In this document: piece after piece, positions 16,142 through 25,105 of the stretch
How positions within the stretch are numbered: the stretch's first letter is position 1
Layout of the letters: every line of letters begins with the position of its first letter
NCBI RefSeq assembly: GCF_000328565.1
Contig: NC_019966.1
Location: forward strand, 4,278,001 to 4,342,000
DNA from: Mycobacterium sp. JS623
GTDB lineage: Bacteria; Actinomycetota; Actinomycetes; Mycobacteriales; Mycobacteriaceae
Direction: 5' to 3'
DNA: 64,000 nucleotides
Made by a program: the position numbers and the translations under genes
The notes under the pieces: generated by a model
What the model saw: the letters and a program-made list of their open reading frames with translations, nothing else
Database searches by the model: none
What the model was told of the DNA's origin: nothing

Positions 16142-17755
16142 TCAGCCAAGGTGTGCGGGTTGCGGTTTGGTCGGCACCACGATGACGGTCGGCCCGTCGG
16201 CCTCTAGGGCGGTGGTGAACTCACGCACGAGCTCGTCGGTACTGTCCACATTGACCGCCCGACACCCGAAACCCGCTGCAATAGAGGCGATGTCGAGGTC
16301 GGGCAGATCCAGTCCCGGCACGCCTGGAGTTTTCTCCAATTCCGCAAACGACTTGAGGATTGAGTACTCGCCGTTGCGCATCACGACGAACACGACCGGC
16401 AGACGATGTTGGGCGGCGGTCCATATGGCCTGCACCGAGTATTGGAACGATCCGTCGCCGATGGTGGCCAACACGGTGCGCTTGACTCCCCGGGCGCGGT
16501 CTCCCAGCGCGATGCCCACCGCACCGGGAACTCCCCATCCGATACCACCACTGGCAGTGGCGAAGAACGAAGCCGGACGGGTGGTAGGCAGGAATCGGAG
16601 TTGTTGGGCCATGGTCGATGTCGATTCCGTCACCAACGGCGAATCGGCGGGTTTGACAGTGCTCAACGTCGACCACACCGCGTCGGGGTCGAGGGGTGCC
16701 GATCCCGTCACGTCAACCACTGAGGTGGGTATCTGCCTAGCCGGGACCGACCGGTCACTGTGGTCCTCCACCATGCCGACGATGTCCTGTAATGCCAGCA
16801 GGGGATCACCGAGCAGGCTGTCGCCGACCGGCGCGGCGCCCGCCAACTCCGGATCGGCAGTGATCTGGATTAGTTCGGTCCCCTCGGGTAGGTACTCGCC
16901 AGCCACATAGGGGTAGTAACGAAAGACCTGCGCGCCGATCACAACGACGAGGTCGTGGCCCCGCACAAGCTCTGTCACTCCGGCGATCGTCATCGGCAAC
17001 TGTCCCTGATATAGCCGGTGATCCTCCGGAAACGACACCCGGTCGGGAAGCGGGCTGCCGTATACGGGCGCCCCGACCTTTTCCGCGAACCGCACGCCGG
17101 CCTCCCAGGCGTCGCTTCGGTCGACCTCGGGACCGAACACCAGCAAGGGTCGTTCCGCGCGGTTGATGCGGTCGGCGAAACAGCACAGTCGCTGGGTGTC
17201 GGGGCCGACCCGGTGGCTCACCGCGCGGACGACGGCAGGACCCAACGCGGGTTTCTCCCAATCGTCAAGTGGGATCGACAGGAACACCGGCCCCGCCGGT
17301 GGCTGAAGCGCCACCGCATATGCGCGCATGAACGCCGCAGGCACATCCTCGGCACGTGCCGGTTGATAGGCCCACTTGACCCACGGCTGCGGAAACACGG
17401 TTTCATCGCGGTTTGTCAAATACGGTTCGCACAAGACCATTTCACGCGTCTGCTGACCCGCTGTGACGATTAGCGGGATGTTGCCCTTGTAGGCTGCTAC
17501 CAGGCTGCCCATCGCATTGCCGAGTCCCGCACTGGTGTGCACGTTGACCAATGCGGGCCTGCCGGTCGATTGTGCGAACCCGTCGGCCATTGCCAGCACC
17601 GACGCTTCCTGCAATCCCAAGACATAACTGAAATCGTCGGGAAAGTTCTTCAAGAAGGTCTCTTCGGTGGACCCGGGATTACCGAACACCGTCGTCAAAC
17701 CAAGCGCACGAAGCAGGTCATAGGTCACATCCTGGATGGTCTTCACTGTTGACAT
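16142..17755 (-). CDS. mdlC: Thiamine-diphosphate enzyme, benzoylformate decarboxylase-like
   Basis: 537-residue ThDP-dependent decarboxylase, first gene of the operon. Ser29 (NPGSTE), the cofactor-activating Glu50 (LQEASVLAMADGFAQ) and His73 (VHTSAGLGNAMG) match Ser26, Glu47 and His70 of Pseudomonas benzoylformate decarboxylase. The ThDP/Mg motif GDGSFQYSVQAIW...RNGEY is intact. The other catalytic His of that enzyme (His281, in VFRYH) is Tyr281 here (VFRYYPY), so reaction or substrate may differ. Start ATG 17755 has AAGGAAG 9 bases upstream. The downstream hydroxy-acid oxidase and enolase-family genes give a mandelate-pathway-like set. The symbol reflects homology, not proven substrate. Confidence 0.8.
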   Translation of the reverse strand: MSTVKTIQDVTYDLLRALGLTTVFGNPGSTEETFLKNFPDDFSYVLGLQEASVLAMADGFAQSTGRPALVNVHTSAGLGNAMGSLVAAYKGNIPLIVTAGQQTREMVLCEPYLTNRDETVFPQPWVKWAYQPARAEDVPAAFMRAYAVALQPPAGPVFLSIPLDDWEKPALGPAVVRAVSHRVGPDTQRLCCFADRINRAERPLLVFGPEVDRSDAWEAGVRFAEKVGAPVYGSPLPDRVSFPEDHRLYQGQLPMTIAGVTELVRGHDLVVVIGAQVFRYYPYVAGEYLPEGTELIQITADPELAGAAPVGDSLLGDPLLALQDIVGMVEDHSDRSVPARQIPTSVVDVTGSAPLDPDAVWSTLSTVKPADSPLVTESTSTMAQQLRFLPTTRPASFFATASGGIGWGVPGAVGIALGDRARGVKRTVLATIGDGSFQYSVQAIWTAAQHRLPVVFVVMRNGEYSILKSFAELEKTPGVPGLDLPDLDIASIAAGFGCRAVNVDSTDELVREFTTALEADGPTVIVVPTKPQPAHLG

Positions 17756-18122
17756 CAGTCAATCTTCCTTTCGTTCGTCGAGCATCGAAACGCGTTGTCA
17801 TGATGAGCAATTGACACCACGTAGATCTGAGACGCTGTCGATGTACTTCGTGACAACGTCAAACATCGATCGCTGTAGTCGATGACAACCGCCACTGGCC
17901 AGCCGGCCACCTCGATGCGCGAACCAATGATCACGGTGCGATGACTCGCAGGCCGAAATGTTCGGCGACGTCGGTGACGTGGGACGTGGGACGTGGGACG
18001 TGGGACCAACATATGCTTGCGCCACGGGGACATCGTCGACACCGCACCCACGACTAGCTCGATGCTCGACAGGAAGTAAGCGGCGCCGTCGACAGCGATC
18101 CTGCCTTCTGTCTGGTTCGGGA
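17756..18122. other. Upstream region of the mandelate-like operon, no convincing gene
   Basis: This stretch should carry the operon promoter. An imperfectly spaced inverted repeat TCGATGT / ACATCGA (about 17839-17870) could be an operator. A 98-codon minus-strand frame ending in TGATG at the decarboxylase start is open but low-complexity, and I do not call it. Confidence 0.4.
17977..18004 (+). repeat. Tandem repeat, four copies of ACGTGGG
   Basis: Four perfect consecutive 7-bp units about 220 bases upstream of the mandelate-like operon. Non-coding. Copy number could vary by slippage and affect promoter spacing. Confidence 0.9.
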
Positions 18123-18237
18123 CGAGCTACGGCCGAGGTCAAATCGAGCCAGCTTCTGAATGAGGAAGCTCGCTACTACTAGATCCATGCGGCCCTAAAG
18201 CATGAATCCTGGGCCCATCGTGTTGGGCTGCCCGCGC
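18123..18237 (+). repeat. 115-bp intergenic repeat, copy B
   Basis: Direct copy of 11454-11567 (about 94% identical), 480 bases upstream of HK-3. Its right end abuts what looks like the 5' end of a minus-strand gene, so the repeat may mark a recombination or insertion junction. Confidence 0.85.
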
Positions 18238-18309
18238 CGGCCGCGCCGTCAGCCTCGCGCCCTCAATGGGCGCAATTTCGTGGTAATCGGGATCAGTGAC
18301 GGTAGTCAT
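18139..18309 (-). pseudogene. Possible truncated gene start (56 codons)
   Basis: Minus-strand frame opening MTTVTDPDYHEIAPIEGARL with an excellent ribosome site (GAGGAGAGG about 7 bases upstream). After about 24 codons it runs into the 115-bp repeat and stops there. The strong start and abrupt entry into a repeat suggest the surviving 5' end of a disrupted gene. I cannot name the parent family. Confidence 0.35.
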
Positions 18310-18715
18310 CGCTGACCTCTCCTCGGCGCGAATCCATTTGTCTCCTCGAAAGGCATCGATCTGTGCGGCCGCCTAAGGCCCTCGACGGGAGGAACGGCTA
18401 CGCCGACCGCAGCTTCCAGAGTTGCAGTCCTTGACTGAACATGTCGTGAGTGCTAACAGCCTTTGGCGTTGTATCGCGGCGGCGCAACTGGGGGCGCTAG
18501 CTGGAACTTGCGTTGCCTTGCCAGCCGTAAGAGGCCAGCCAACGAGGGACGTACACAGGTAACGACGTGGGCTTGGGGTCATCAGCGGCCAACAAGAGGC
18601 CAATTGAAGCTAGCCGGGGGCAGTAATGCCGTTGCCGCGCAGTGATGTTAAGCGATAGCGCGGAAGATATGGGCTCGGCAACCCGCGAGCCTCAGTCTCG
18701 AGAAGGCAAGGTGTG
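18310..18715. other. Intergenic region before HK-3, nothing identified
   Basis: About 400 bases without a plausible gene. A 15-codon frame at 18669-18716 ends TGATG at the HK-3 start but has a poorly placed ribosome site. The HK-3 promoter is presumably here. Confidence 0.4.
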
Positions 18716-20380
18716 ATGGAAAGAGACAAGGCTGATCGCGTGAATCAGCAGCGTGCTGGCGAAGCGCCATACTTCAGGGCGCTGGCTACGCAGCAAGCGG
18801 CGTTGCGGCGGGTCGCCACGCTGGTTGCGCGCGGCGTCAGCCCGTCGGAACTGTTTCCGACAGTCGCCGCGGAAATGGCGCGATGCCTTGACGTACGTCA
18901 CGCGGTGGTATGCGCTTTCGAGCCCGACGATGCACTGACCATCGTCGGCGCGTACGACGAGGATCGCCCGGCGAAGCTCCGGCTGGGAGAACGCCTTGCG
19001 TTGGACGGCGACAGCATCGCAACGCGGGTGCTGAGCAACGGTCGCCCCGCACGAATCGAAATTCGCGACCACACCCCAGGTTCCGTTGCAGGCTGGGTCC
19101 GCGAGCTCGGGCTGCCGTGGCGGGTAGGTGCGCCGATCGTTGTGAATGGACGGATATGGGGGCTGGCGGTAGTCGGGTCGCCATTGCCGCAACCCCTGCC
19201 GCTGGATACGGAGGCGCGTATCGGCGAGTTCGCCGATCTGGTGGCGACCGCGATCGCGGCTGCGACCACCCGCGCCGCATTGGAGGCCAGCCTGGACCGG
19301 ATCAGTTTGCTCGCCGAGCAGCAGGCGGCATTGCGGCGGGTGGCGACAATAGTGGCCTGTGAGCTGGCCCCGACTCAGGTGTTCGCCGCGGTGGCCGAGG
19401 AAATGGCCCGGTGTATGCGGGTCCAGAACGCGGCGGTACTACGTTACGGAGCCGATGGCGCGGCCACGATAGTGTGCCGCAACGACCCGCAAACGGCGGC
19501 AGCCGCGGCTGAGCGGTACTCGCCCGAGGTCGACCACATCGCCGCGGTGGTGTTGGCCACTGGTCAGCCGGCGCGCGTCGAGAGCCACAACAGACACGCG
19601 GTCGCGGCGCCGATTGTTGTAGATGGTCGAGTATGGGGATTGGCCGTCGTTGCCTCCGCAGCCTCACAGCCGTTGCCCCCCACCACAGAGGACCACATCG
19701 GTGGCTTCGCGGATCTGGCCGCCACCGCGATCCGCAACACTGCCGTGCGCGCCGAACTGCACGCGTCGCGCCAGCGGGTCGTCACGGCCGCCGATGACGC
19801 ACGGCGCCAGCTGGAACGCGACCTGCACGATGGCGCCCAGCAGCGGCTGGTCGCGCTGGCGATTGAAGCGGGCACGGCGAAAGCGCTGGTGCCCCCCGAA
19901 CTCGATGACCTCACGAACAGGCTGTCCAGAATCGTGTCGGGTGTGATCGACGTTTCAGAAGAAGTTAGCGTTCTCTCCCACGGGATTCGGCCGGCCATCC
20001 TGGCCAGGGGCGGATTGGGTCCGGCACTCAAGACGATGGTGCGCCGCTGCGGCATCGATTCGGTGACTCTCGATCTCGGTCTCGATAGACGGTTGCCCGA
20101 ATCTGTCGAAGTTGCGGCGTATTACGTTGTGGCTGAAGCGCTGGCGAATGCCGCCAAACACGCCCAGGCATCCGAGATAACCGTGCGTGCAGTAGATAAC
20201 GGCGACACCCTCGAAATCTCCATTTGCGACAACGGTATCGGCGGAGCCGACTTCAGCAACGGATCCGGGCTTATCGGCCTGACAGATCGCGTCGAGGCGC
20301 TTGACGGGCGTCTCGACGTCGTCAGTCCACCCGAAGTGGGGACATCGCTGTCCGTTAGCATCCCCGTCGACCGCCGTTGA
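18716..20380 (+). CDS. Two-GAF sensor histidine kinase, HisKA_3 type (HK-3)
   Basis: 554-residue cytoplasmic sensor kinase with two tandem GAF domains (about residues 30-180 and 210-345), then HisKA_3 with H-box RDLHDGAQQRLVALAI and an ATPase domain (N-box EALANAAKHAQA, G-box CDNGIGGADFSNGSGLIGL). The tandem-GAF layout resembles mycobacterial DevS/DosT, but I see no basis to claim haem binding. The ATG at 18716 follows GAAGGCAAGG; a GTG one codon earlier is possible. It is more distant from HK-1, -2 and -4 than they are from each other and has no LAL gene next to it. It lies between the mandelate-like operon and the mez-ndh-cydAB operon, so redox or oxygen control of the latter is a natural guess. 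Confidence 0.9.
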   Translation: MERDKADRVNQQRAGEAPYFRALATQQAALRRVATLVARGVSPSELFPTVAAEMARCLDVRHAVVCAFEPDDALTIVGAYDEDRPAKLRLGERLALDGDSIATRVLSNGRPARIEIRDHTPGSVAGWVRELGLPWRVGAPIVVNGRIWGLAVVGSPLPQPLPLDTEARIGEFADLVATAIAAATTRAALEASLDRISLLAEQQAALRRVATIVACELAPTQVFAAVAEEMARCMRVQNAAVLRYGADGAATIVCRNDPQTAAAAAERYSPEVDHIAAVVLATGQPARVESHNRHAVAAPIVVDGRVWGLAVVASAASQPLPPTTEDHIGGFADLAATAIRNTAVRAELHASRQRVVTAADDARRQLERDLHDGAQQRLVALAIEAGTAKALVPPELDDLTNRLSRIVSGVIDVSEEVSVLSHGIRPAILARGGLGPALKTMVRRCGIDSVTLDLGLDRRLPESVEVAAYYVVAEALANAAKHAQASEITVRAVDNGDTLEISICDNGIGGADFSNGSGLIGLTDRVEALDGRLDVVSPPEVGTSLSVSIPVDRR

Positions 20381-20590
20381 CGACGCTCGCGTTCTTCCAA
20401 CTAAAGCTAGCAGGGTATGCGAGATGCAAGCTGCCCCGGCCGGTTACGCCTCCTAATGTCAGCGGCGTTGGCCGTCAGCGGGGACGACTGCTGCCGCTTG
20501 AAACGCGAATCTAGGAGCCATGCCCATGATTGGCCGGCTCCCCCCTATTGAGTGCCTGAGCGGCCGCGCAATGAACGTTCAAGGAGACAT

Positions 20591-20674
20591 ATGGATTCGC
20601 CCCTGTCCCGGCCCAACGCTGAATTTCTTCAAGGGAATGCCCTCCGGATGAGGCAAGAGAGGCAAGGATCGTGA
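20591..20674 (+). CDS. 27-residue leader ORF coupled to malic enzyme
   Basis: Short ORF MDSPLSRPNAEFLQGNALRM followed by RQERQGS, with AAGGAG 5 bases before the ATG. Its TGA overlaps the GTG start of the malic enzyme gene (GTGA). The peptide is soluble and matches no family I know. Translation of this ORF probably feeds ribosomes into the operon; a regulatory role is possible. Confidence 0.55.
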   Translation: MDSPLSRPNAEFLQGNALRMRQERQGS

Positions 20675-22329
20675 CCACCGTATTTCCACATTTACCTGAT
20701 GCATTGGCCACGCCTAGCGTCAATCGCGGCGTCGGGTTCACTCATGAGCAGCGCCGCGAGCTCGGTCTGACCGGCCGGCTTCCCTCCGGAGTGCTGTCCC
20801 TGGAGCAGCAAGCAGAACGGGTGTGGCAGCAGCTGCAAAGGCTTGGCACCGATTTGGACCGCAATCTGCTTCTCGATCAGCTGCGCAGCCGTCATGAGGT
20901 GCTGTATTTCAAGGTGCTGTCGGATCATCTGACGGAGTTGATGCCGGTGGTGTACACGCCGACGGTCGGGGAGGCGATCCAGGAATTCTCCGACGAGTGC
21001 CGCGGTCAGCGGGGCCTCTATCTGTCCATCGACCAACCCGACGAAATCGCCGAAGCCTTCCAGACATTGGGGCTCGCGCCCGACGACGTCGATCTAATCG
21101 TGTGCACCGACGCCGAAGCGATCTCGGGCATAGGCGACTGGGGGGTCAATGGCATCGAGATCGCGGTCGGCAAGCTGGCGCTCTACACTGCCGGCGGCGG
21201 CATCGACCCGCGGCGCACGATCGCGGTGTCCCTGGATGTCGGCACCGACAACGAGCAATTGCTGAACGACCCGTTCTACCTGGGCAATCGGCATCTCCGG
21301 CGGCGTGGAGCCGCATACGACGAGTTCCTCGAGAACTACATTCAAACCGCAGATCGGTTGTTTCCCAACGCGATACTGCATTTCGAGGACTTCGGTCCGA
21401 CGAATGCGCGTGCCATCCTCGACATGTATGTCGCAGACTACTGCGTGTTCAACGATGATGTGCAGGGCACCGGCGCGGTGGTGATGGCCGCCCTGTATTC
21501 GGCGGAGAAGGTCACCGGCATCGCAATGAGCGACCAGCAGGTGGTTGTGTTCGGCGCCGGCACCGCCGGGCTGGGTATCGCCGACCAGATTCGCGACGTC
21601 ATGGTGTCGAATGGCGCAACCGTCGAGCAGGCCTATGCGCGGATCTGGCCAATCGACAAGCCCGGCTTGCTGTTTGACGATATGGACGACCTACATGAAT
21701 TTCAGAAGCCCTATACAAAGAACCGCGCGAAGCTGGGTGTGGGCGCCGCAGAGCGGGTGGGGCTGCTCGACGCCATCAAGATGGTCTCACCCACCATCCT
21801 GCTGGGATGCTCCGCTGTGCACGGCGCCTTCACCCGGGAGGTCGTCGAGGCGATGGTCGCTTCAACCCCGCGGCCGGTGATCATGCCGCTGTCCAACCCG
21901 ATATCTCTGCTGGAAGCCATGCCGGCAGACTTGCTGGCCTGGTCGGACGGCAAGGCGCTGGTGGCCACAGGCAGTCCAATCGCGCCGGTGGAACACGACG
22001 GCACCTCCTACCGAATTGGCCAAGCCAACAACGTGCTGGTATTCCCAGGGATTGGACGCGGCATCATCATCGCCGGCGCACAGCGGGTCACCAAGAGGAT
22101 GCTCGACGCGGCCGCGAAAGCCGTTGCCGGCAAGGCTGACCCGATGGAACCGGGCGCGTCGCTACTGCCCGACATCAAGGATCTACGGGCGACCTCCACG
22201 GCGGTCGCCGCGGCGGTCTATCACGCCGCCGTCGAAGACGGCGTGGCTACGAAGAAACACCACGACCTCGTGCGGGCGATCCTCAACACCATGTGGGTAC
22301 CCGAATATCAAGCTGGAGAAGAGATATGA
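20671..22329 (+). CDS. mez: NAD(P)-dependent malic enzyme
   Basis: 552-residue malic enzyme converting malate to pyruvate, CO2 and NAD(P)H. The catalytic Tyr is in VVYTPTVGEAIQ and the catalytic Lys in AVGKLALYTAGGGI. Metal ligands lie in HFEDFGPTNA and FNDDVQGTGAV, and the nucleotide fold is VVFGAGTAGLGIAD. The N-terminus (NRGVGFTHEQRRELGLTGRL) matches what I recall of M. tuberculosis Mez, supporting the GTG start at 20671. It is the first large gene of an operon in which each stop overlaps the next start by ATGA, leading into an NADH dehydrogenase and cytochrome bd. That makes direct re-oxidation of its NADH likely. Confidence 0.95.
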   Translation: MTTVFPHLPDALATPSVNRGVGFTHEQRRELGLTGRLPSGVLSLEQQAERVWQQLQRLGTDLDRNLLLDQLRSRHEVLYFKVLSDHLTELMPVVYTPTVGEAIQEFSDECRGQRGLYLSIDQPDEIAEAFQTLGLAPDDVDLIVCTDAEAISGIGDWGVNGIEIAVGKLALYTAGGGIDPRRTIAVSLDVGTDNEQLLNDPFYLGNRHLRRRGAAYDEFLENYIQTADRLFPNAILHFEDFGPTNARAILDMYVADYCVFNDDVQGTGAVVMAALYSAEKVTGIAMSDQQVVVFGAGTAGLGIADQIRDVMVSNGATVEQAYARIWPIDKPGLLFDDMDDLHEFQKPYTKNRAKLGVGAAERVGLLDAIKMVSPTILLGCSAVHGAFTREVVEAMVASTPRPVIMPLSNPISLLEAMPADLLAWSDGKALVATGSPIAPVEHDGTSYRIGQANNVLVFPGIGRGIIIAGAQRVTKRMLDAAAKAVAGKADPMEPGASLLPDIKDLRATSTAVAAAVYHAAVEDGVATKKHHDLVRAILNTMWVPEYQAGEEI

Positions 22330-23693
22330 CCGCGACCGCGCAACAAAGTAACCCGCAAAACGCGACGCCCGCCACCTCGGTAGTGATTGTCGGTAGCGGG
22401 TTCGCCGGCTTCGAGTGCGCGCGCCGGCTGGCTCGACGGCTACGCAGGGCGCATGCCTCGCACGTGAAGGTGACGATTGTTTCGCCGGTCGACTATATGC
22501 AGTACTCGCCCCTGCTGGCCGATGTGGCCGGCGGGCTGATCGACCCGCGGTTTGTCTGCATCCCACTCGCCGGAACCCTCAAGGGCGTCCAGGCGATACG
22601 CGGCCGGGTGGACACTGTTGACGTGGATCGGCACGCGTTGACGTTCACCGATCCGGAGGGCGGGGTGCGGACGCTGTCGTGGGATCGGCTGGTACTGACG
22701 CCAGGGTCGGTGACCCGGTTGTTCGATATACCCGGGTTGGCCACCCATGCGCGGGGCCTGAAGTCGACGGCCGAGGCGCTGTATCTGCGTGATCATGTGC
22801 TGGAGCAGTTGGAACTGGCGCAAATCGACGACGACGAGGCGCGGGCGGCCGCGCGGCGCACGATTGTTGTTGTCGGCGCATCGTATTCCGGTTCCGAGTT
22901 GGCGGCGCAGCTGCGCGCCCTTGCCGATGCCGCCGCGAAGCAGAGGGGCTTCGATCGTGACTCGGTGCGGTTTGTGCTGCTGGACCTGGCCGACCACGTG
23001 ATGCCCGAGCTGGGACTGAAACTCGGTGCTGCGGCGGCGCGTGGGCTGCGCCGTCGCGGCATCGAAGTCCGGATGGGCACGACGCTCAAGGAGGTGTACG
23101 CCGATCACGTTGTGCTCAGCGACGGTTCCCGTCTTGACACCCACACCGTGGCGTGGGTGACGGGCGTAACCCCGTCACCGTTGATCGACACGCTGGGCTT
23201 GGAAACCGAGCGGGGCCGACTGAAAGTACAAGGCAGCCTACAGGTACCGGGCCATCCCCGCGTGTTCGCCGCCGGTGACGCCGCCGCTGTTCCCGACCTG
23301 ACCCAGCCCGGCAAGATCACTCCGCCCACCGCTCAGCACGCGATCCGGCAGGGTAAGGTGTTGGCCCGCAACGTCGCCGCCAGTCTCGGTTACGGCAAAC
23401 CAAAGGACTACCGCCACAGCGACAAGGGATTGGTCGTCGACCTGGGCCCCCGTCACGCCGTCGCCAACCCGCTGGGAGTGCAGCTGTCGGGCTATCCCGC
23501 CAAGCTCGTCGCCCGCGGCTATCACCTCTATGCCCTGCCCAGATTCGTCAACCGCTGGGCGGTGGCGCTCGCCTACCTCACCGACGTCTTTTTCCCCCGC
23601 ACCGTGCTGTCGATGGGGTTGGTTTCGGAGGCTGCCGCTCAATTCACGGCGAGCGAAGGCATTGAGCTACCGAAAGCCGCCGGAGCGGAATGA
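22326..23693 (+). CDS. Type II NADH dehydrogenase family flavoprotein
   Basis: 455-residue single-subunit NAD(P)H:quinone oxidoreductase-like flavoprotein. The FAD-binding VVIVGSGFAGFECARRL is at about residues 19-35, the NADH-binding IVVVGASYSGSELAAQL at about 180-196, and FAAGDAAAVPD is the second FAD motif. The C-terminal part has the amphipathic/hydrophobic segments that anchor NDH-2 to the membrane. The start at 22326 overlaps the mez stop (ATGA), and its own stop overlaps the cydA start (ATGA). It would pass electrons from NADH to menaquinone without pumping protons. Mycobacteria have other ndh genes; this one is specialised by its operon. Confidence 0.9.
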   Translation: MTATAQQSNPQNATPATSVVIVGSGFAGFECARRLARRLRRAHASHVKVTIVSPVDYMQYSPLLADVAGGLIDPRFVCIPLAGTLKGVQAIRGRVDTVDVDRHALTFTDPEGGVRTLSWDRLVLTPGSVTRLFDIPGLATHARGLKSTAEALYLRDHVLEQLELAQIDDDEARAAARRTIVVVGASYSGSELAAQLRALADAAAKQRGFDRDSVRFVLLDLADHVMPELGLKLGAAAARGLRRRGIEVRMGTTLKEVYADHVVLSDGSRLDTHTVAWVTGVTPSPLIDTLGLETERGRLKVQGSLQVPGHPRVFAAGDAAAVPDLTQPGKITPPTAQHAIRQGKVLARNVAASLGYGKPKDYRHSDKGLVVDLGPRHAVANPLGVQLSGYPAKLVARGYHLYALPRFVNRWAVALAYLTDVFFPRTVLSMGLVSEAAAQFTASEGIELPKAAGAE

Positions 23694-25105
23694 CATTCAA
23701 CGACTCCATCATGAGGCTGGCGGCCGACGCGCCGCCGGGACTGTTCCCTGCCCGTGAGCAGATGGCGGTGTCGCTGGGATGGCACATCATCCTGGCATGT
23801 TTCGGGGTGGCGTTCCCGATGATGATTTTTGTGATGTACCGGCGCGGGATCGTGCGCAACGACAAGGTCGCGCTGCGGCTGGCCAAGCGGTGGTCGAAGG
23901 TCACGGCGGTGTTGTTCGCGATCGGCGCGGTGTCGGGAACGGTGCTCAGTTTCGAGATGGGTCTGTTGTGGCCAGGGTTGATGGGCCGTTTCGGCGACGT
24001 CCTGGGTCTACCGTTTGCGTTTGAAGGATTGTCCTTCTTCGTTGAGGCCATCTTCTTGGGCATCTTCCTGTATGGCTGGGACCGCATGCGCCCTCGACTG
24101 CATTTGCTCATGCTGGTTCCGATCGCGACCGCGGGCATCGTCGGCACTTTTTGTGTCGTGTCGGTGAACGCCTGGATGAACAACCCCACCGGGTTCACGC
24201 TCCGCGACGGGGTGGTCGACGACATCAACCCTTGGGCGGTGATGTTCAACGACAGTGTGTGGCTGCAGTTTCTGCACATGTGGGTCGGCGCGTTCATGGT
24301 GGTCGGGCTGGTGGTGTCCGGGGTATATGCAGCTGGGTTTCTGCGGGGGCGCAGCGACGCCCATCACCGCCTGGGCTTCACCGTGCCATTCGCGTTCGCC
24401 AGCGTGGCCACCCTCGTGCAACCACTCATCGGGCACGTGCTGGGCCTGCAGGCCGGCGCGCACCAGCCGGCCAAACTCGCGGCGTGGGAGCTCGCGGCCA
24501 TCACCGAGCCAGGGCCCGCACCACTGAAATTCGGTGGGTTTCTGATCGATGGCCAGGTGCGATGGGCATTGGTCATTCCGAAGATTGGTTCGCTCATCTC
24601 GCGTGGCTCATATGACGCGGCGGTTCCGGGTCTCGACAGGGTGCCACGAGCCGATTGGCCGCCGGTCAACCTCACGCACTGGTCGTTTCAGTCGATGGTG
24701 GGGATCGGCACCCTGCTCGCGTTGGGTGTTCTGCTGTTCTGGGTGGCTCGCCGTCGCGACCGCGACCTGCTGGGCAACCGCTGGTTCTTACGGTTCTGCG
24801 TCATCGCGGGACCGCTGGCCATCGCTGCACTCGAACTAGGCTGGGTGACAACGGAAGTGGGCCGTCAGCCGTGGGTTGTATGGCACGTGCTGCGCACTAC
24901 CGATGCGGCCAGCAAGAGCACCGGAATCTGGTGGAGCTACGCTGGGGTGCTCATCCTCTACACCGGCATGACCATCGCGGCTTACGTGGTGCTGCGGTCG
25001 ATGGCCGGGCGCTGGCGCGCCGGCGATGAGGACCTGCCAAGCCCGTATGCCCCGGCCGTCGTGGCCGCCCCGTCGCATGGACCGCAATCGGTGCCGGTCC
25101 AATGA
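23690..25105 (+). CDS. cydA: Cytochrome bd-type quinol oxidase subunit I
   Basis: 471-residue polytopic membrane protein of the cytochrome bd subunit I family. The high-spin haem ligand His is in SLGWHIILACF, a second haem His in LQFLHMWVGAF, and the conserved GRQPW motif near the C-terminal end is present. About nine membrane helices are visible. The quinone-loop region (KLAAWELAAITEPGPAPLKF) is short, as in the CioA/short Q-loop type. It is clearly a divergent branch compared with the canonical mycobacterial CydA. It is translationally coupled to ndh before it and cydB after it. It should reduce O2 to water with high affinity. Confidence 0.92.
   Translation: MTFNDSIMRLAADAPPGLFPAREQMAVSLGWHIILACFGVAFPMMIFVMYRRGIVRNDKVALRLAKRWSKVTAVLFAIGAVSGTVLSFEMGLLWPGLMGRFGDVLGLPFAFEGLSFFVEAIFLGIFLYGWDRMRPRLHLLMLVPIATAGIVGTFCVVSVNAWMNNPTGFTLRDGVVDDINPWAVMFNDSVWLQFLHMWVGAFMVVGLVVSGVYAAGFLRGRSDAHHRLGFTVPFAFASVATLVQPLIGHVLGLQAGAHQPAKLAAWELAAITEPGPAPLKFGGFLIDGQVRWALVIPKIGSLISRGSYDAAVPGLDRVPRADWPPVNLTHWSFQSMVGIGTLLALGVLLFWVARRRDRDLLGNRWFLRFCVIAGPLAIAALELGWVTTEVGRQPWVVWHVLRTTDAASKSTGIWWSYAGVLILYTGMTIAAYVVLRSMAGRWRAGDEDLPSPYAPAVVAAPSHGPQSVPVQ

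Noticed and set aside
17977..18004. Possible CRISPR-like array
   Set aside because: The repeats are 7 bp and directly adjacent with no spacers; a simple tandem repeat.
17755..18051. 98-codon minus-strand ORF ending TGATG at the decarboxylase start
   Set aside because: Low-complexity, built partly from the ACGTGGG repeat, no ribosome site and no family resemblance.
20460..20500. Possible DosR-type box before the respiratory operon
   Set aside because: GGGACGACTGC shares only half of the GGGACTNNNGNCCC-type palindrome; not enough to call.
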